From assembly GCA_025356475.1 (NCBI GenBank), contig JANXSX010000117.1, forward strand, positions 1 through 63,488: a stretch of 63,488 nt of DNA. The letters are read 5' to 3'. The stretch is from Isosphaeraceae bacterium (GTDB taxonomy: Bacteria; Planctomycetota; Planctomycetia; Isosphaerales; Isosphaeraceae). The notes below the pieces were generated by a model that was not told the DNA's origin, searched no databases, and saw only the letters and a program-made list of their open reading frames with translations. Numbering within the stretch: position 1 is the first letter of the stretch; each line of letters starts with the position of its first letter. This document shows, piece by piece, positions 42,380 through 50,345 of the stretch. A program made the position numbers and the translations under genes.

Positions 42380-43039
42380 ATGACTCGATCCGCGCGGCAC
42401 CTTGGCTCGACGACCCGCCGCTGGGTTCGCGGCCTGCTCGCAGGTGCATTTGTGACTGTTGTTTCCACCGGTTTTAGCGGATGTGGCCTGGTGTATGTCG
42501 CTCGTAACATCTCACCACTACACATTACCGGCTGGTCACTTGCCTGGCCAATCTTGCCTTCTCAGTCGGCTCGACTCGAATCCGACATGGCACGCGAAGA
42601 ACGTGACCGTGTTCCCATTCTTGACCCGATCCCCGAAGGTTTTGCGGGAGGTGTTTGCCTCGATCCGCCCAGCGAGGCAGAGGTCGTCAAGAAAATCCCG
42701 GCCTTCCGCTCAGGTACGGATCCGATTTACACAACGCAACGGAACAACATGAACGTCCTGATCGAGAAGATCGGCGAACAGGTTGACCCTTGCAAAGTGT
42801 ATCCACTGGCCGGATCCTGCCAGTTGGTCCACTGTCATTACAAGTGTACGGTGTACTTTGACGAGGTCTACACTGCGGACTATCCGATCCCGTTCCACCA
42901 CCTCGCTCACCGTGTTGAGGTTGTTTACATCGACAAGGATCACCTGCGTCGCTGCGGAGGTCCTGCCCAGGCTGCCTTTCCGCCCGCTGAGGGTCGCGAT
43001 TCACCGGCCGCCCTTCAGACAGGTGGCATGAACTACTAA
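42380..43039 (+). CDS. Cys-containing lipoprotein of unknown function
   Basis: A 219-residue exported lipoprotein: basic MTRSARHLGSTTRRW, hydrophobic LLAGAFVTVVSTG, then lipobox FSGC with the lipidated Cys near residue 34. The mature part has no recognised domain; it includes conserved-looking patches WSLAWPILPSQ and CHYKCTVYFDEVYTADYPIPFHH, and several Cys that could form disulfides. GGAGGGG upstream supports ATG 42380. A hairpin at 43073-43115 may terminate it. Confidence 0.72.
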   Translation: MTRSARHLGSTTRRWVRGLLAGAFVTVVSTGFSGCGLVYVARNISPLHITGWSLAWPILPSQSARLESDMAREERDRVPILDPIPEGFAGGVCLDPPSEAEVVKKIPAFRSGTDPIYTTQRNNMNVLIEKIGEQVDPCKVYPLAGSCQLVHCHYKCTVYFDEVYTADYPIPFHHLAHRVEVVYIDKDHLRRCGGPAQAAFPPAEGRDSPAALQTGGMNY

Positions 43040-43072
43040 GTTCCCCGGCCAAGAAAGTGTTTTGAAAAAATG

Positions 43073-43115
43073 GACCTCACGCTTTGGAACCATGGATGGG
43101 CCAAAGCGCGAGGTC
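43073..43115 (+). terminator. Terminator-like hairpin after the lipoprotein gene
   Basis: GACCTCACGCTTTGG (43073-43087) and CCAAAGCGCGAGGTC (43101-43115) pair over 14 of 15 positions, 13-nt loop, followed by TTCTCAATTT. It is located 34 bp after the stop of the lipoprotein gene. Confidence 0.6.
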
Positions 43116-43223
43116 TTCTCAATTTGAAGACCTCGACTGGAATCTCAAGTCCCCTTCGCGCGGTTTCAGCGATCGGCTAGAGTCTCAGAACGCACCAGGA
43201 CCATGGACGGAGAGGCTCCCAAG

Positions 43224-44105
43224 ATGCGACGGATCGCAGTTCTCAACCAAAAAGGTGGCGTCGGCAAGACGACCACGACCGTAAACCTCGCCGCAGCGCT
43301 TGCTGCCGAGGGCCACCGCACACTGGTCTTGGACCTCGACCCCCAGGCTCATGCGACCTTGCACTTAGGTCTATTGCCAGGGCGATCGGGACCGTCCCTC
43401 TATGATGTTCTGACGCAGGGTATGCCACTCCCGGACGTTAAGAAGAACGTCGCTGAGAACCTGGATATTTGCGGAAGCCATATCGATCTGGCAGCGGCCG
43501 AGGTCGAATTGATCAACACCGTTGGTCGTGAAGTCGTACTCCGGGACGCACTTGATGCCGACCCAACCCCTTACGATTTTGTGTTGATGGACTGCCCGCC
43601 ATCGTTGGGCATCCTCACGTTGAACGCCCTCTGCGCTTCGCGAGAGGTCTTCATCCCGCTCCAGGCCCACTTCCTCGCCTTGCACGGTCTCTCAAAGCTG
43701 CTCGAAACGATTAATCTGGTAAGCCGACGAGTGAATCGCGAACTCCGGGTCGGGGGTGTGGTGCTCTGCCTCTACGATGCCGGCACTCGTCTCGGTGGTG
43801 AGGTGATCGAGGATCTCGACAAGTACTTCGATGGCAAGCGCCATGCCAACTCACCTTGGTCCGACGCCAAGGTGTTCAGGACCCGGATCAGGCGCAATAT
43901 TCGTCTGGCCGAGTGTCCCAGCTTCGGCCAGTCGATTTTCCAGTACGCTCCGAGCAGTCGAGGAGCTGAGGATTACTCCAGCTTGGCGGGCGAAGTTCTC
44001 GGTCGACCGCCCGCGAAAGTGTGGCTGGACGACTCGGATTCCCCCTCTTCCCGCCGCGCGGAAAGTCACGAAGATACCCCGGCCACCCCGGTCCTTCACG
44101 GCTAG
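43224..44105 (+). CDS. ParA/Soj family ATPase (orphan)
   Basis: A 293-residue deviant-Walker ATPase: KGGVGKTTTTVNLAAALA near the N-terminus, DLDPQAHAT, MDCPPSLGILTLNAL and RRNIRLAECPSFGQSI, all typical of chromosomal ParA/Soj. ATG 43224 was chosen because GGAGAGG precedes it; 43203 is an alternative with a poorer site. No parB or parS is nearby, so it is an orphan ParA of unknown cargo. It is followed after 29 bp by an RNase HII-like gene, likely in the same transcript. The C-terminal 30 residues are disordered. Confidence 0.92.
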   Translation: MRRIAVLNQKGGVGKTTTTVNLAAALAAEGHRTLVLDLDPQAHATLHLGLLPGRSGPSLYDVLTQGMPLPDVKKNVAENLDICGSHIDLAAAEVELINTVGREVVLRDALDADPTPYDFVLMDCPPSLGILTLNALCASREVFIPLQAHFLALHGLSKLLETINLVSRRVNRELRVGGVVLCLYDAGTRLGGEVIEDLDKYFDGKRHANSPWSDAKVFRTRIRRNIRLAECPSFGQSIFQYAPSSRGAEDYSSLAGEVLGRPPAKVWLDDSDSPSSRRAESHEDTPATPVLHG

Positions 44106-44134
44106 TTGGCCGCAGATTTGTGAGTGACCCCCCA

Positions 44135-45109
44135 ATGTCCAGGCTCACAGACGCCAGCGAGCAAGTTGGACGTTGGGTCGGAATTGATGAGGCCGGTTAC
44201 GGCCCCAACCTCGGCCCCTTGGTGATGACAGCAGTCATTGCTGAGGGACCGATCGCATTTCCACCCGACCTTTGGATTGACCTCTCGCGGAAGGTTGCTC
44301 GCGCGGGCAGTTCCGACGACCGACTCTGGGTCGATGATTCCAAAAAGGTCTACTCCAGAGGTAACGGTCGAGATCGACTCGAAGCGGCAACTCTTGCCGC
44401 CCTCTCAACAACCGGGGTGAATCCTCGGTCATTCCATGACTTGCTACAGGCGGTAGGAGTCGATGAACGTGCCACTAAGGCACTCCTCCATTGGGCGGAA
44501 GCCAAGTCCTACGCCCTTCCAACTTCGGGTTCAGTCGAGCGGGTCAGCGACGCGTTACGATCCAACCCGTTCGATGGGGCAGGGTGGCGAATATCGTCGA
44601 TTCGAACGGTCGTACTCGACGCCGAGATCTTCAACGAGCGTCTGGAAGTCCTTCAATCGAAGGCTCTGGTTCACTTCGAGGCGTTTGTAACCTTACTCCG
44701 ACCCCTGATCGATCAACCAGCTACCACATTTGTCCGTGGCGACAAGCATGGTGGTCGGCACTATTATTATGCCCCTTTGACCGATGCATTCCCCGATCGC
44801 TGGATCGATCGGATCGAGGAATCTCCATCATGCAGTCGCTATTCGATTCGCGGTGAGAACGCCCCACTCACACTCGAACTGATTCCCCGTGCTGACGCCA
44901 GCGACGGTCTTGTCGCATTGGCCTCAATCGTGAGCAAATGTATCCGCGAACTTTGGATGGATGTCTTCAACGGCTACTGGTTACGTCGAGTCCCTGGTCT
45001 GCGTCCGACAGCGGGTTATCCCCAGGATGCGCGCCGCTTCCGAAGTGCGATTGAAAGCGTTGCGGAGGTACAAGTTGAACCAACACGAAGTTGGTGGCGA
45101 GCCAAATGA
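44135..45109 (+). CDS. Divergent RNase HII-like protein
   Basis: A 324-residue protein with the RNase H fold of RNase HII: GIDEAGYGPNLGPLVM (D18, E19), VDDSKKV (D68), VRGDKHGGRHYYY (D203) and ALASIVSKCIRELWM, followed by PTAGYPQDARRF. In E. coli-type RNase HII the fourth metal ligand after SKxxR is Asp; here it is Glu272. It is longer than RNase HII (about 200 aa), with an insert between 80 and 195. It may remove ribonucleotides from DNA or have another role. Alternative start: GTG at 44120. Downstream of an orphan ParA, 29 bp apart. Confidence 0.75.
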   Translation: MSRLTDASEQVGRWVGIDEAGYGPNLGPLVMTAVIAEGPIAFPPDLWIDLSRKVARAGSSDDRLWVDDSKKVYSRGNGRDRLEAATLAALSTTGVNPRSFHDLLQAVGVDERATKALLHWAEAKSYALPTSGSVERVSDALRSNPFDGAGWRISSIRTVVLDAEIFNERLEVLQSKALVHFEAFVTLLRPLIDQPATTFVRGDKHGGRHYYYAPLTDAFPDRWIDRIEESPSCSRYSIRGENAPLTLELIPRADASDGLVALASIVSKCIRELWMDVFNGYWLRRVPGLRPTAGYPQDARRFRSAIESVAEVQVEPTRSWWRAK

Positions 45110-45154
45110 CGTCGAGTCGGCTGCATCGAGATCAGCGTTTCATTGGTTCTCTGC

Positions 45155-45208
45155 GAAATCGAAAAACCGGGCCGCTTTGGAGAGTGATCTCCTTGGCGAC
45201 CCGATTTC
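45155..45208. terminator. Imperfect nested hairpin between convergent genes
   Basis: GAAATCG (45155-45161) pairs with CGATTTC (45202-45208), GGGCCGC with GCGACCC one mismatch, and GGAGA (45179-45183) with TCTCC (45188-45192), all nested. It lies after the RNase HII-like gene and before the DUF1559 remnant. It may act as a terminator; no T-run follows. Confidence 0.35.
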
Positions 45209-45258
45209 TAGATGTCTAGCCGAGCGTTAACAAAGCTGATACTCGAACCAGGAATGGC

Positions 45259-45998
45259 TCAGTACGAGTCAGAGCTGATAACTTCGCCACCGTTGCGCGA
45301 GCCAAGTGCCTGGTACACGCCGATCTTGGCTCCTGGGGCAACCTGGTAGAGCCGGCTGCCGTCACGGGTAACCCCGACGGGCAGAGAGGTTGACTTCTGG
45401 GGCATCCAGGAGTCGATCGTTTCTTTGATGAAGCGAACTGACCCGTCGAGCATCGTGAAGTTACAACCACCTGGGTGGAAGCTTGAGGCAGCGAGAGGGA
45501 ACGGCCCCGCCTGGTCATAGATGATGTTCCAGTTCGCAACATCCATCTTCTTTTGGGGATTCATCGGGTAAAACTCAGTGAACTGAGTATCACCGTAGTT
45601 GCCCGATGTCCACCAATTCCAGCCGTTAAATGAGCTGTTATCGCCGCCGCCGCCATCGCTCTTGCTGAACAGACCGTGAGCGCGTTCGCCGATGGCGATC
45701 GTGTTACTTGTACCGTCAGTGACGCTGGCAATCCGGACCGTAGGAACACCCTGCCCCGCGAGACTGGCCGTAGGATAAGCCGGGGGATAACCAATGGCTG
45801 AGGTGAGGCCGTTGAACTGGGAAAGGCGAGGAACGACGTTCGAGCCTGGTATGAAACCGGTCCAATAACCGAGATTGATTCACGCGATGGATTTACGCCC
45901 TCTCCCCCCTCGCCGCAACCTGTCAGTGCGACCAGGAGTGCAAATCCTAAACCCATTCGGATACGTCGTGAAGCGACAATTGCTTGAGATAAAGACAT
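45259..45998 (-). pseudogene. Chimeric remnant: lipoprotein leader joined to DUF1559 C-terminus
   Basis: Reading the minus strand from 45998, a complete lipoprotein leader (MSLSQAIVASRRIRMGLGF...ALTGCGEGGEG) runs about 40 codons. Near 45880 the DUF1559 family sequence begins in a different frame: a stop codon (45882-45880), then INLGYWTGFIPGSNV...VTDGTSNTIAIGERA, later SSFHPGGCNFTMLDGSVRF and the end GGEVISSDSY, about 206 codons to the stop at 45259. The prepilin N-terminus is missing. In intact pairs the DUF1559 gene precedes the lipoprotein; here the order is reversed and the ends are lost, as expected after deletion between tandem pairs. Probably non-functional. Confidence 0.8.
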
Positions 45999-46315
45999 CG
46001 AGACGCAAGTCCTCTCTCGAAATGTTAACCACAAGGAGCCCAACCACCTCGGCTGAGTACCAAGTGTCGTAAACGGAGTGAGATCAATGTTCAATATCGG
46101 CAATACAGCGACGCTCCCTGGCGGCCTTCTAATGTCGCACGGCAGCGAATTGCAATCTCTTCGGATCGCCAACGAATCAAGACTCAACAGCTTTCTCAGC
46201 CGAATTTCGTCGAGTCGCGTCTCATCCACGACGCCATTCGAAATAGGACGAATCACCGGATAGAGCATTTCGGCACAATAGTCTCATTTTCCCCAAATCC
46301 AAGGCTCATTGAGGG
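45999..46315. other. 317-bp spacer around the chimeric locus
   Basis: No gene is convincing. It presumably carries the former promoter of the lipoprotein gene and the 3' end of the DUF4279 transcript. No repeat is seen. Confidence 0.35.
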
Positions 46316-46717
46316 TTACGAGTTCAACCCCAAACGCTTGGAATCGAATCGTTGTGCGACATTAGAAGGCCACCAGGCGGAGTCCCAAAAGCAGAAGATA
46401 TCCATTCGATTTCCTTCGACCTGGAGGTTCCTCAGAGTTTCATCTTTGCCTATAAGCTTCTCCAAAATCCAATCGACATGGCGTCGTAGATCTTTTGAGG
46501 CAACCACACCGTCGGTCGAGAGAAACCATCCCCCAATTGGTGGAGTGAACTCCCTGCCATAGTTTCCGGTATAGACCCGCCCTCTAACCTGAACATGACT
46601 TGGTTCGATAGTCAGCAGGCGGGTAATCCGGTCAGGGTCTAGGTCGTCATGGTAGATACGCAGGCCTGCATGTGTCTTGGCACAACTCGGATAAGCGTCA
46701 TTATAGTCAGTGGGCAT
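46316..46717 (-). CDS. DUF4279 domain-containing protein
   Basis: A 133-residue cytoplasmic protein resembling the DUF4279 family: AGLRIYHDDLDPDRITRLLTIEPSHVQVRG, GGWFLSTDGVV and LRRHVDWILEKLIG match its strand-helix pattern. Known: DUF4279 proteins occur singly in many bacteria, often near toxin or immunity genes; function unproven. No toxin is visible beside it here. ATG 46717 has no strong ribosome-binding site. It lies in a patch of degenerate sequence, so it may be part of accessory DNA. Confidence 0.62.
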   Translation of the reverse strand: MPTDYNDAYPSCAKTHAGLRIYHDDLDPDRITRLLTIEPSHVQVRGRVYTGNYGREFTPPIGGWFLSTDGVVASKDLRRHVDWILEKLIGKDETLRNLQVEGNRMDIFCFWDSAWWPSNVAQRFDSKRLGLNS

Positions 46718-47433
46718 TTTACCTGTTCTTCTGATGTCCCAGGTTATCAGGATGAGAGCGTCTCAGGATTCCACGAGTTCGTAGACTCCAGTCGAGGCCA
46801 AGTTAAGTCGTACGCGGGCGGGATAAAAACAGCAGTGGTCTGTCGAGTAGCACGATATCCAAATTCTCGAGTCGAAGTTTGACAATCGGAATGAAATCTC
46901 CGGAATTCCACAAACGAGTCAAGGTAGATGGTGCCAAGGTGGCAAGACTCGGCAGAAGCGGTTCCTTTGATGTTGGAGCCATGATTGGTATTGGGTCAAG
47001 GATTGGTTGACCAGTTTCAGCCGTTAAAGAGCATTCTGCTCGGGATGATTTCCCTTCTCGGTTGGGCACTCAACGTCAGGGCAACGATCGAGACCTTGAA
47101 ATTCATCCTGCTCCGATCTCCCCTTAACTCCGATACAAACGCCTATGGCAGAGAACCGTGAAACCTACCTTTCAGAAAACGCAGCAGTAAGTATCTGATT
47201 ATGTTTTCGTCAGAGACTTCAGGTTCGGCGATCGATTTGATAGGATGTTTTCGGATAATGGTTAGGGTCGAGGCTGTCACTTCCTCCGGACGCCTTCGTC
47301 TGTCGTGCCTTTGAGGCGGGGCGTTCCGTGGAGGAAGCCGACGGATGACCTTGTTTCCGCATTGATCTGAAGACAATGAGAGCAGCTCGTTGTCGCCTGA
47401 TGCTCACCGAAAACTCGAGGTTTTACGAGATTC
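46718..47433. other. 716-bp spacer with a structured hisS leader
   Basis: No gene is credible; a frame at 46803-47069 (minus) has no domain, and others overlap each other. The last 150 bp before hisS include a long imperfect stem-loop (47280-47337). The rest may be degenerate remnants; I see no IS ends. Confidence 0.45.
47280..47337 (+). promoter_or_regulatory. Structured element in the hisS leader
   Basis: CTTCCTCC (47280-47287) pairs with GGAGGAAG (47330-47337); inside, GGA and CGCC pair with further bases with small bulges, and GCC (47307-47309) pairs with GGC (47315-47317). The element ends 96 bp before the hisS start. It may be a regulatory leader; it has no T-box consensus and no poly-U tail. 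Confidence 0.32.
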
Positions 47434-48813
47434 ATGATCGATCCCCGCGTTGCCAGCGGGCTGAGGGACGTCCCCCCATCCGCGATGATTCCGCGCGAGC
47501 GAATGCTCGCGACCTTCCGCAAGGTCTTTTCCTCTTATGGCTTTATGCCAATTGAGACACCGCATATTGAGCGGATGGAGGTCCTCACGGGTAAGGGGGC
47601 AGGCTCGGATGAGGTCTTGCGGCAAATCTTTGAGGTTGTGAACAAAGGCGGCGACCCCGGCAAGCTCGCCTTGAGGTTTGACCTCACGGTTCCACTCGCC
47701 AGGTTCGTTGCCAAGCACGTCAATGAGATTGGGATCCCTTTCAAGCGCTACGCCATCGGCTCGGTCTTCCGGGGTGAGCGACCGGCCAAAGGTCGGTTCC
47801 GCGAATTCACTCAATGCGATTTTGACACCGTTGGGACCGAGAGCGAGGTCGCGGACGCCGAGATCATCCAGGTGATCTATGATGCCCTCGCGTCTGCCGG
47901 CATCCGCGACTTCCGGATTGCGATCAACCACCGACTCGTCCTGAACGGCCTGCTCGAAACGCTAGGGGCGGAGGGGCAGGGGGCGTCGGTGCTCCGGGTC
48001 CTCGATAAGCTCGACAAGATCGGCCGAGACAAAGTGATCGTCGAGTTGACCACGTCGAAGATGCCCGAGGAGGGCGAAAGTCCGGTCTCGCCGATTCTGA
48101 CGGTCGAACAGGCGAAACGGTTACTGGATTTCGTCGAGGCCGGGCGCGGTCCGGTCGAGATCCTTGACCAGATTGATGCGGGAATCGCTGCAAATCCGCA
48201 GGCTGCCCAAGGGATCACCAAGCTTCGGACGATCCACCAACTTCTGGTCGCTGCGGGTGTCCCCACCGAGGCCATCGAGCTGAACCTGGGCCTGGCGCGG
48301 GGCCTCGACTATTACACTGGGGTTGTGTTCGAGACCACGATTACGGGCTGGGAAAAGTTTGGCAGCGTGAGTTCAGGTGGCCGTTACGACAACCTGGCTA
48401 GCCTGTTCACCGATCGGAAGCTCCCGGGGGTCGGGGCCTCGATCGGGCTCGACCGCCTGATGGCGCTGATGGAAGAGGCCGGTTGGCTGGGCGGGACATC
48501 GACGACCGCCCCGATCCTTGTGGCGAACTTCCCGGGAGGTGACCCCGCGATCGCGGTGGCCCTGGCCGCTCGACTGCGGAAGACCGGGGTAGGGGCTGAG
48601 GTCTATCCCGACCCGATTCAGATTGGCAAGCAGATGGGTTATGGGACGACTCGCGGACACAAATTCGCGGTCATCGTTGGGCCAGATGAGGTCGCAAGCC
48701 GGGTCTTCAACCTTCGCGACCTGACCACCCGTCAGGAGCAGAAGGCGGTCGCCTGGGATGCCCTCGAATCAACCGTACAAGCCGCACTCGCCGGCCAGGC
48801 CTCGGGATCATGA
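47434..48813 (+). CDS. hisS: Histidyl-tRNA synthetase
   Basis: A 459-residue class II synthetase that charges tRNA-His. Seen: RGLRDVPP-like start (ASGLRDVPPSAM), LALRFDLTVPLARFVA (motif 2 region begins here), FKRYAIGSVFRGERPAKGRFREFTQCDFD (motif 2), the histidine-binding ARGLDYYTGVVFE, and GVGASIGLDRLM (motif 3). The C-terminal domain is the anticodon-binding fold. First gene of hisS-hisZ-hisG; its stop overlaps the next start by 4 nt (ATGA). Confidence 0.96.
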   Translation: MIDPRVASGLRDVPPSAMIPRERMLATFRKVFSSYGFMPIETPHIERMEVLTGKGAGSDEVLRQIFEVVNKGGDPGKLALRFDLTVPLARFVAKHVNEIGIPFKRYAIGSVFRGERPAKGRFREFTQCDFDTVGTESEVADAEIIQVIYDALASAGIRDFRIAINHRLVLNGLLETLGAEGQGASVLRVLDKLDKIGRDKVIVELTTSKMPEEGESPVSPILTVEQAKRLLDFVEAGRGPVEILDQIDAGIAANPQAAQGITKLRTIHQLLVAAGVPTEAIELNLGLARGLDYYTGVVFETTITGWEKFGSVSSGGRYDNLASLFTDRKLPGVGASIGLDRLMALMEEAGWLGGTSTTAPILVANFPGGDPAIAVALAARLRKTGVGAEVYPDPIQIGKQMGYGTTRGHKFAVIVGPDEVASRVFNLRDLTTRQEQKAVAWDALESTVQAALAGQASGS

Positions 48814-50345
48814 TGATGAAGAGCGAGTCCCCGATTGAGCCCGTGCGCGGCACGCGTGACTGGCACCCTGTCGATGCCCTCCGGCTCAGCCGGCTTGAAG
48901 CGATGTTGCTCGATCGCTTCGGGCGAGCCGGTTATCAGCGGCTCCAGATTTCGATCCTTGAGCCTACCGAACTCCATGAACGGAAGAGCGGGGCGGGGAT
49001 CGTTGCGAAGTTGTTCGAGGTTGCCAACGCGGGAGGTCGCGTTTGCCTGCGACCGGAGCTGACCGCCGGCATCGTCGAAGCCTTTACTCAGGCGGAACCG
49101 ATGCCGAAGCTGCCTTGGCGGGTCAGCCAGTCGGGGCCTGTCTTCCGTCAGGAAGAGTCCAAGCGGACCGATCGACTCCGCGAGTTCCACCAGGTCGGCG
49201 TGGAACGGATCGGCGACGGCGGTCCGTCCGCCGATGCGGAAGTGATCTGGCTCGCCTACTGGGCTCTGGCGGAAACGGGGATCACCGACGCTACGATCCG
49301 GATCGGTCACGTGGGGCTGATCCTCGAACTCCTCTCAAAGAGCGGACTTCCGCCGTCGGCGACTTCCGCCTTGGTGGAACGACTAAGCACCGCCGCCGCC
49401 GAGGGCCGGAACGTCGCCTCGATGGAGTCCAGCCTCGACCAGCTTTCCGGCTGGCTTCAGACGGCAGAACCAGGCGAAATCCCCTCGCAGATGGACCGTT
49501 CCGACGATGCGGGGATCGACCGACTCTTCCGCACCCTGGTCCCGGTCGTGACTGGTCGGAGGTCGGGACCGGACATCATCCACCGACTGCGCAGCAAGTG
49601 GGCTCTCGGCCACTCCTTGGCGACCGTTCTCACCAAGGTTCGCAGCCAAATTCACGAACTAGCCGAGTTACGTGGCCCGGCGACCACGGTCTTGGCTCGG
49701 CTCACCGAGCGATTCGAGACCGTTGCCCCGGACTCTGTGGTTGCACTTCGGTCGTTGATCGGTGCTCTTGGGGATTATGGCGTCGACCTCGATCGGATCG
49801 AGCTTGACCTGGGCTTCGGCCGTGGGATCGGGTTCTATTCGCAAGTCGTCTTTGAGCTGATCGTCCCAACGAATGATGGGCCGATTGAAGTCTGCGGGGG
49901 TGGGCGTTACGACGGGCTGGCCCAGGTCCTTGGCAGTGACCGAGACGACCGTGGTGTCGGATTCGCGTTCGGCTTGGAACGACTGGATGACCTTCTGAAG
50001 ACGCGAGACTCCTTAACGTACGAGCCTGGCGAGCATGGATTCATTATTGTCGCGGCAACTCCTGAGCTGATCCCAATCGCTGCCAAACTCGTCACCTCAA
50101 TGCGCCGGGATCAGCAGAAGATTCTGTTCGAGCCTACCCTTCGTTACGACGATGCAGTGAACGCGAGCGATCCTGACGAGTCGTTGCACATCATCGAAGT
50201 GCGCGACCAGCTTGATCGGACCGACTGCCTGCGGGTGTACAACGTTTGGACCGGTCATGAGTCGACATGTAAGCCTGGCCAGTGGAAAGATCTCCCTGCG
50301 GGTGACTCCTCAGGATCGTGGAATGAGAATGAGGGGACCTCTTGA
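48810..50345 (+). CDS. hisZ: ATP phosphoribosyltransferase regulatory subunit-like protein (HisZ)
   Basis: A 511-residue HisRS paralogue that activates HisG. Seen: PVRGTRDWHP, ANAGGRVCLRPELTAGI, REEFH-like SKRTDRLREFHQVGVE, and GRGIGFYSQVVFEL where true HisRS has RGLDYYTG, plus motif 3 GVGFAFGLERLDDL. Odd: HisZ is usually about 390 aa and lacks an anticodon-binding domain, but here residues about 400-500 resemble one (HGFIIVAATPELIPIAAKL...). Start is one of three in-frame ATGs (48810, 48813, 48816). It overlaps hisS and hisG at both ends, so the three genes are tightly coupled. Confidence 0.84.
   Translation: MMMKSESPIEPVRGTRDWHPVDALRLSRLEAMLLDRFGRAGYQRLQISILEPTELHERKSGAGIVAKLFEVANAGGRVCLRPELTAGIVEAFTQAEPMPKLPWRVSQSGPVFRQEESKRTDRLREFHQVGVERIGDGGPSADAEVIWLAYWALAETGITDATIRIGHVGLILELLSKSGLPPSATSALVERLSTAAAEGRNVASMESSLDQLSGWLQTAEPGEIPSQMDRSDDAGIDRLFRTLVPVVTGRRSGPDIIHRLRSKWALGHSLATVLTKVRSQIHELAELRGPATTVLARLTERFETVAPDSVVALRSLIGALGDYGVDLDRIELDLGFGRGIGFYSQVVFELIVPTNDGPIEVCGGGRYDGLAQVLGSDRDDRGVGFAFGLERLDDLLKTRDSLTYEPGEHGFIIVAATPELIPIAAKLVTSMRRDQQKILFEPTLRYDDAVNASDPDESLHIIEVRDQLDRTDCLRVYNVWTGHESTCKPGQWKDLPAGDSSGSWNENEGTS

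Noticed and set aside
43224-44105. Chromosomal partition locus (parABS) and nearby origin
   Set aside because: ParA is present without parB, parS-like palindromes or dnaA; it is better called an orphan ParA.
46803-47069. 88-codon minus-strand frame upstream of hisS
   Set aside because: No recognisable domain or signal; overlapping frames are equally open.
47280-47433. T-box riboswitch upstream of hisS
   Set aside because: The hallmark T-box sequence and antiterminator are not present, and no poly-U tail follows the stem.
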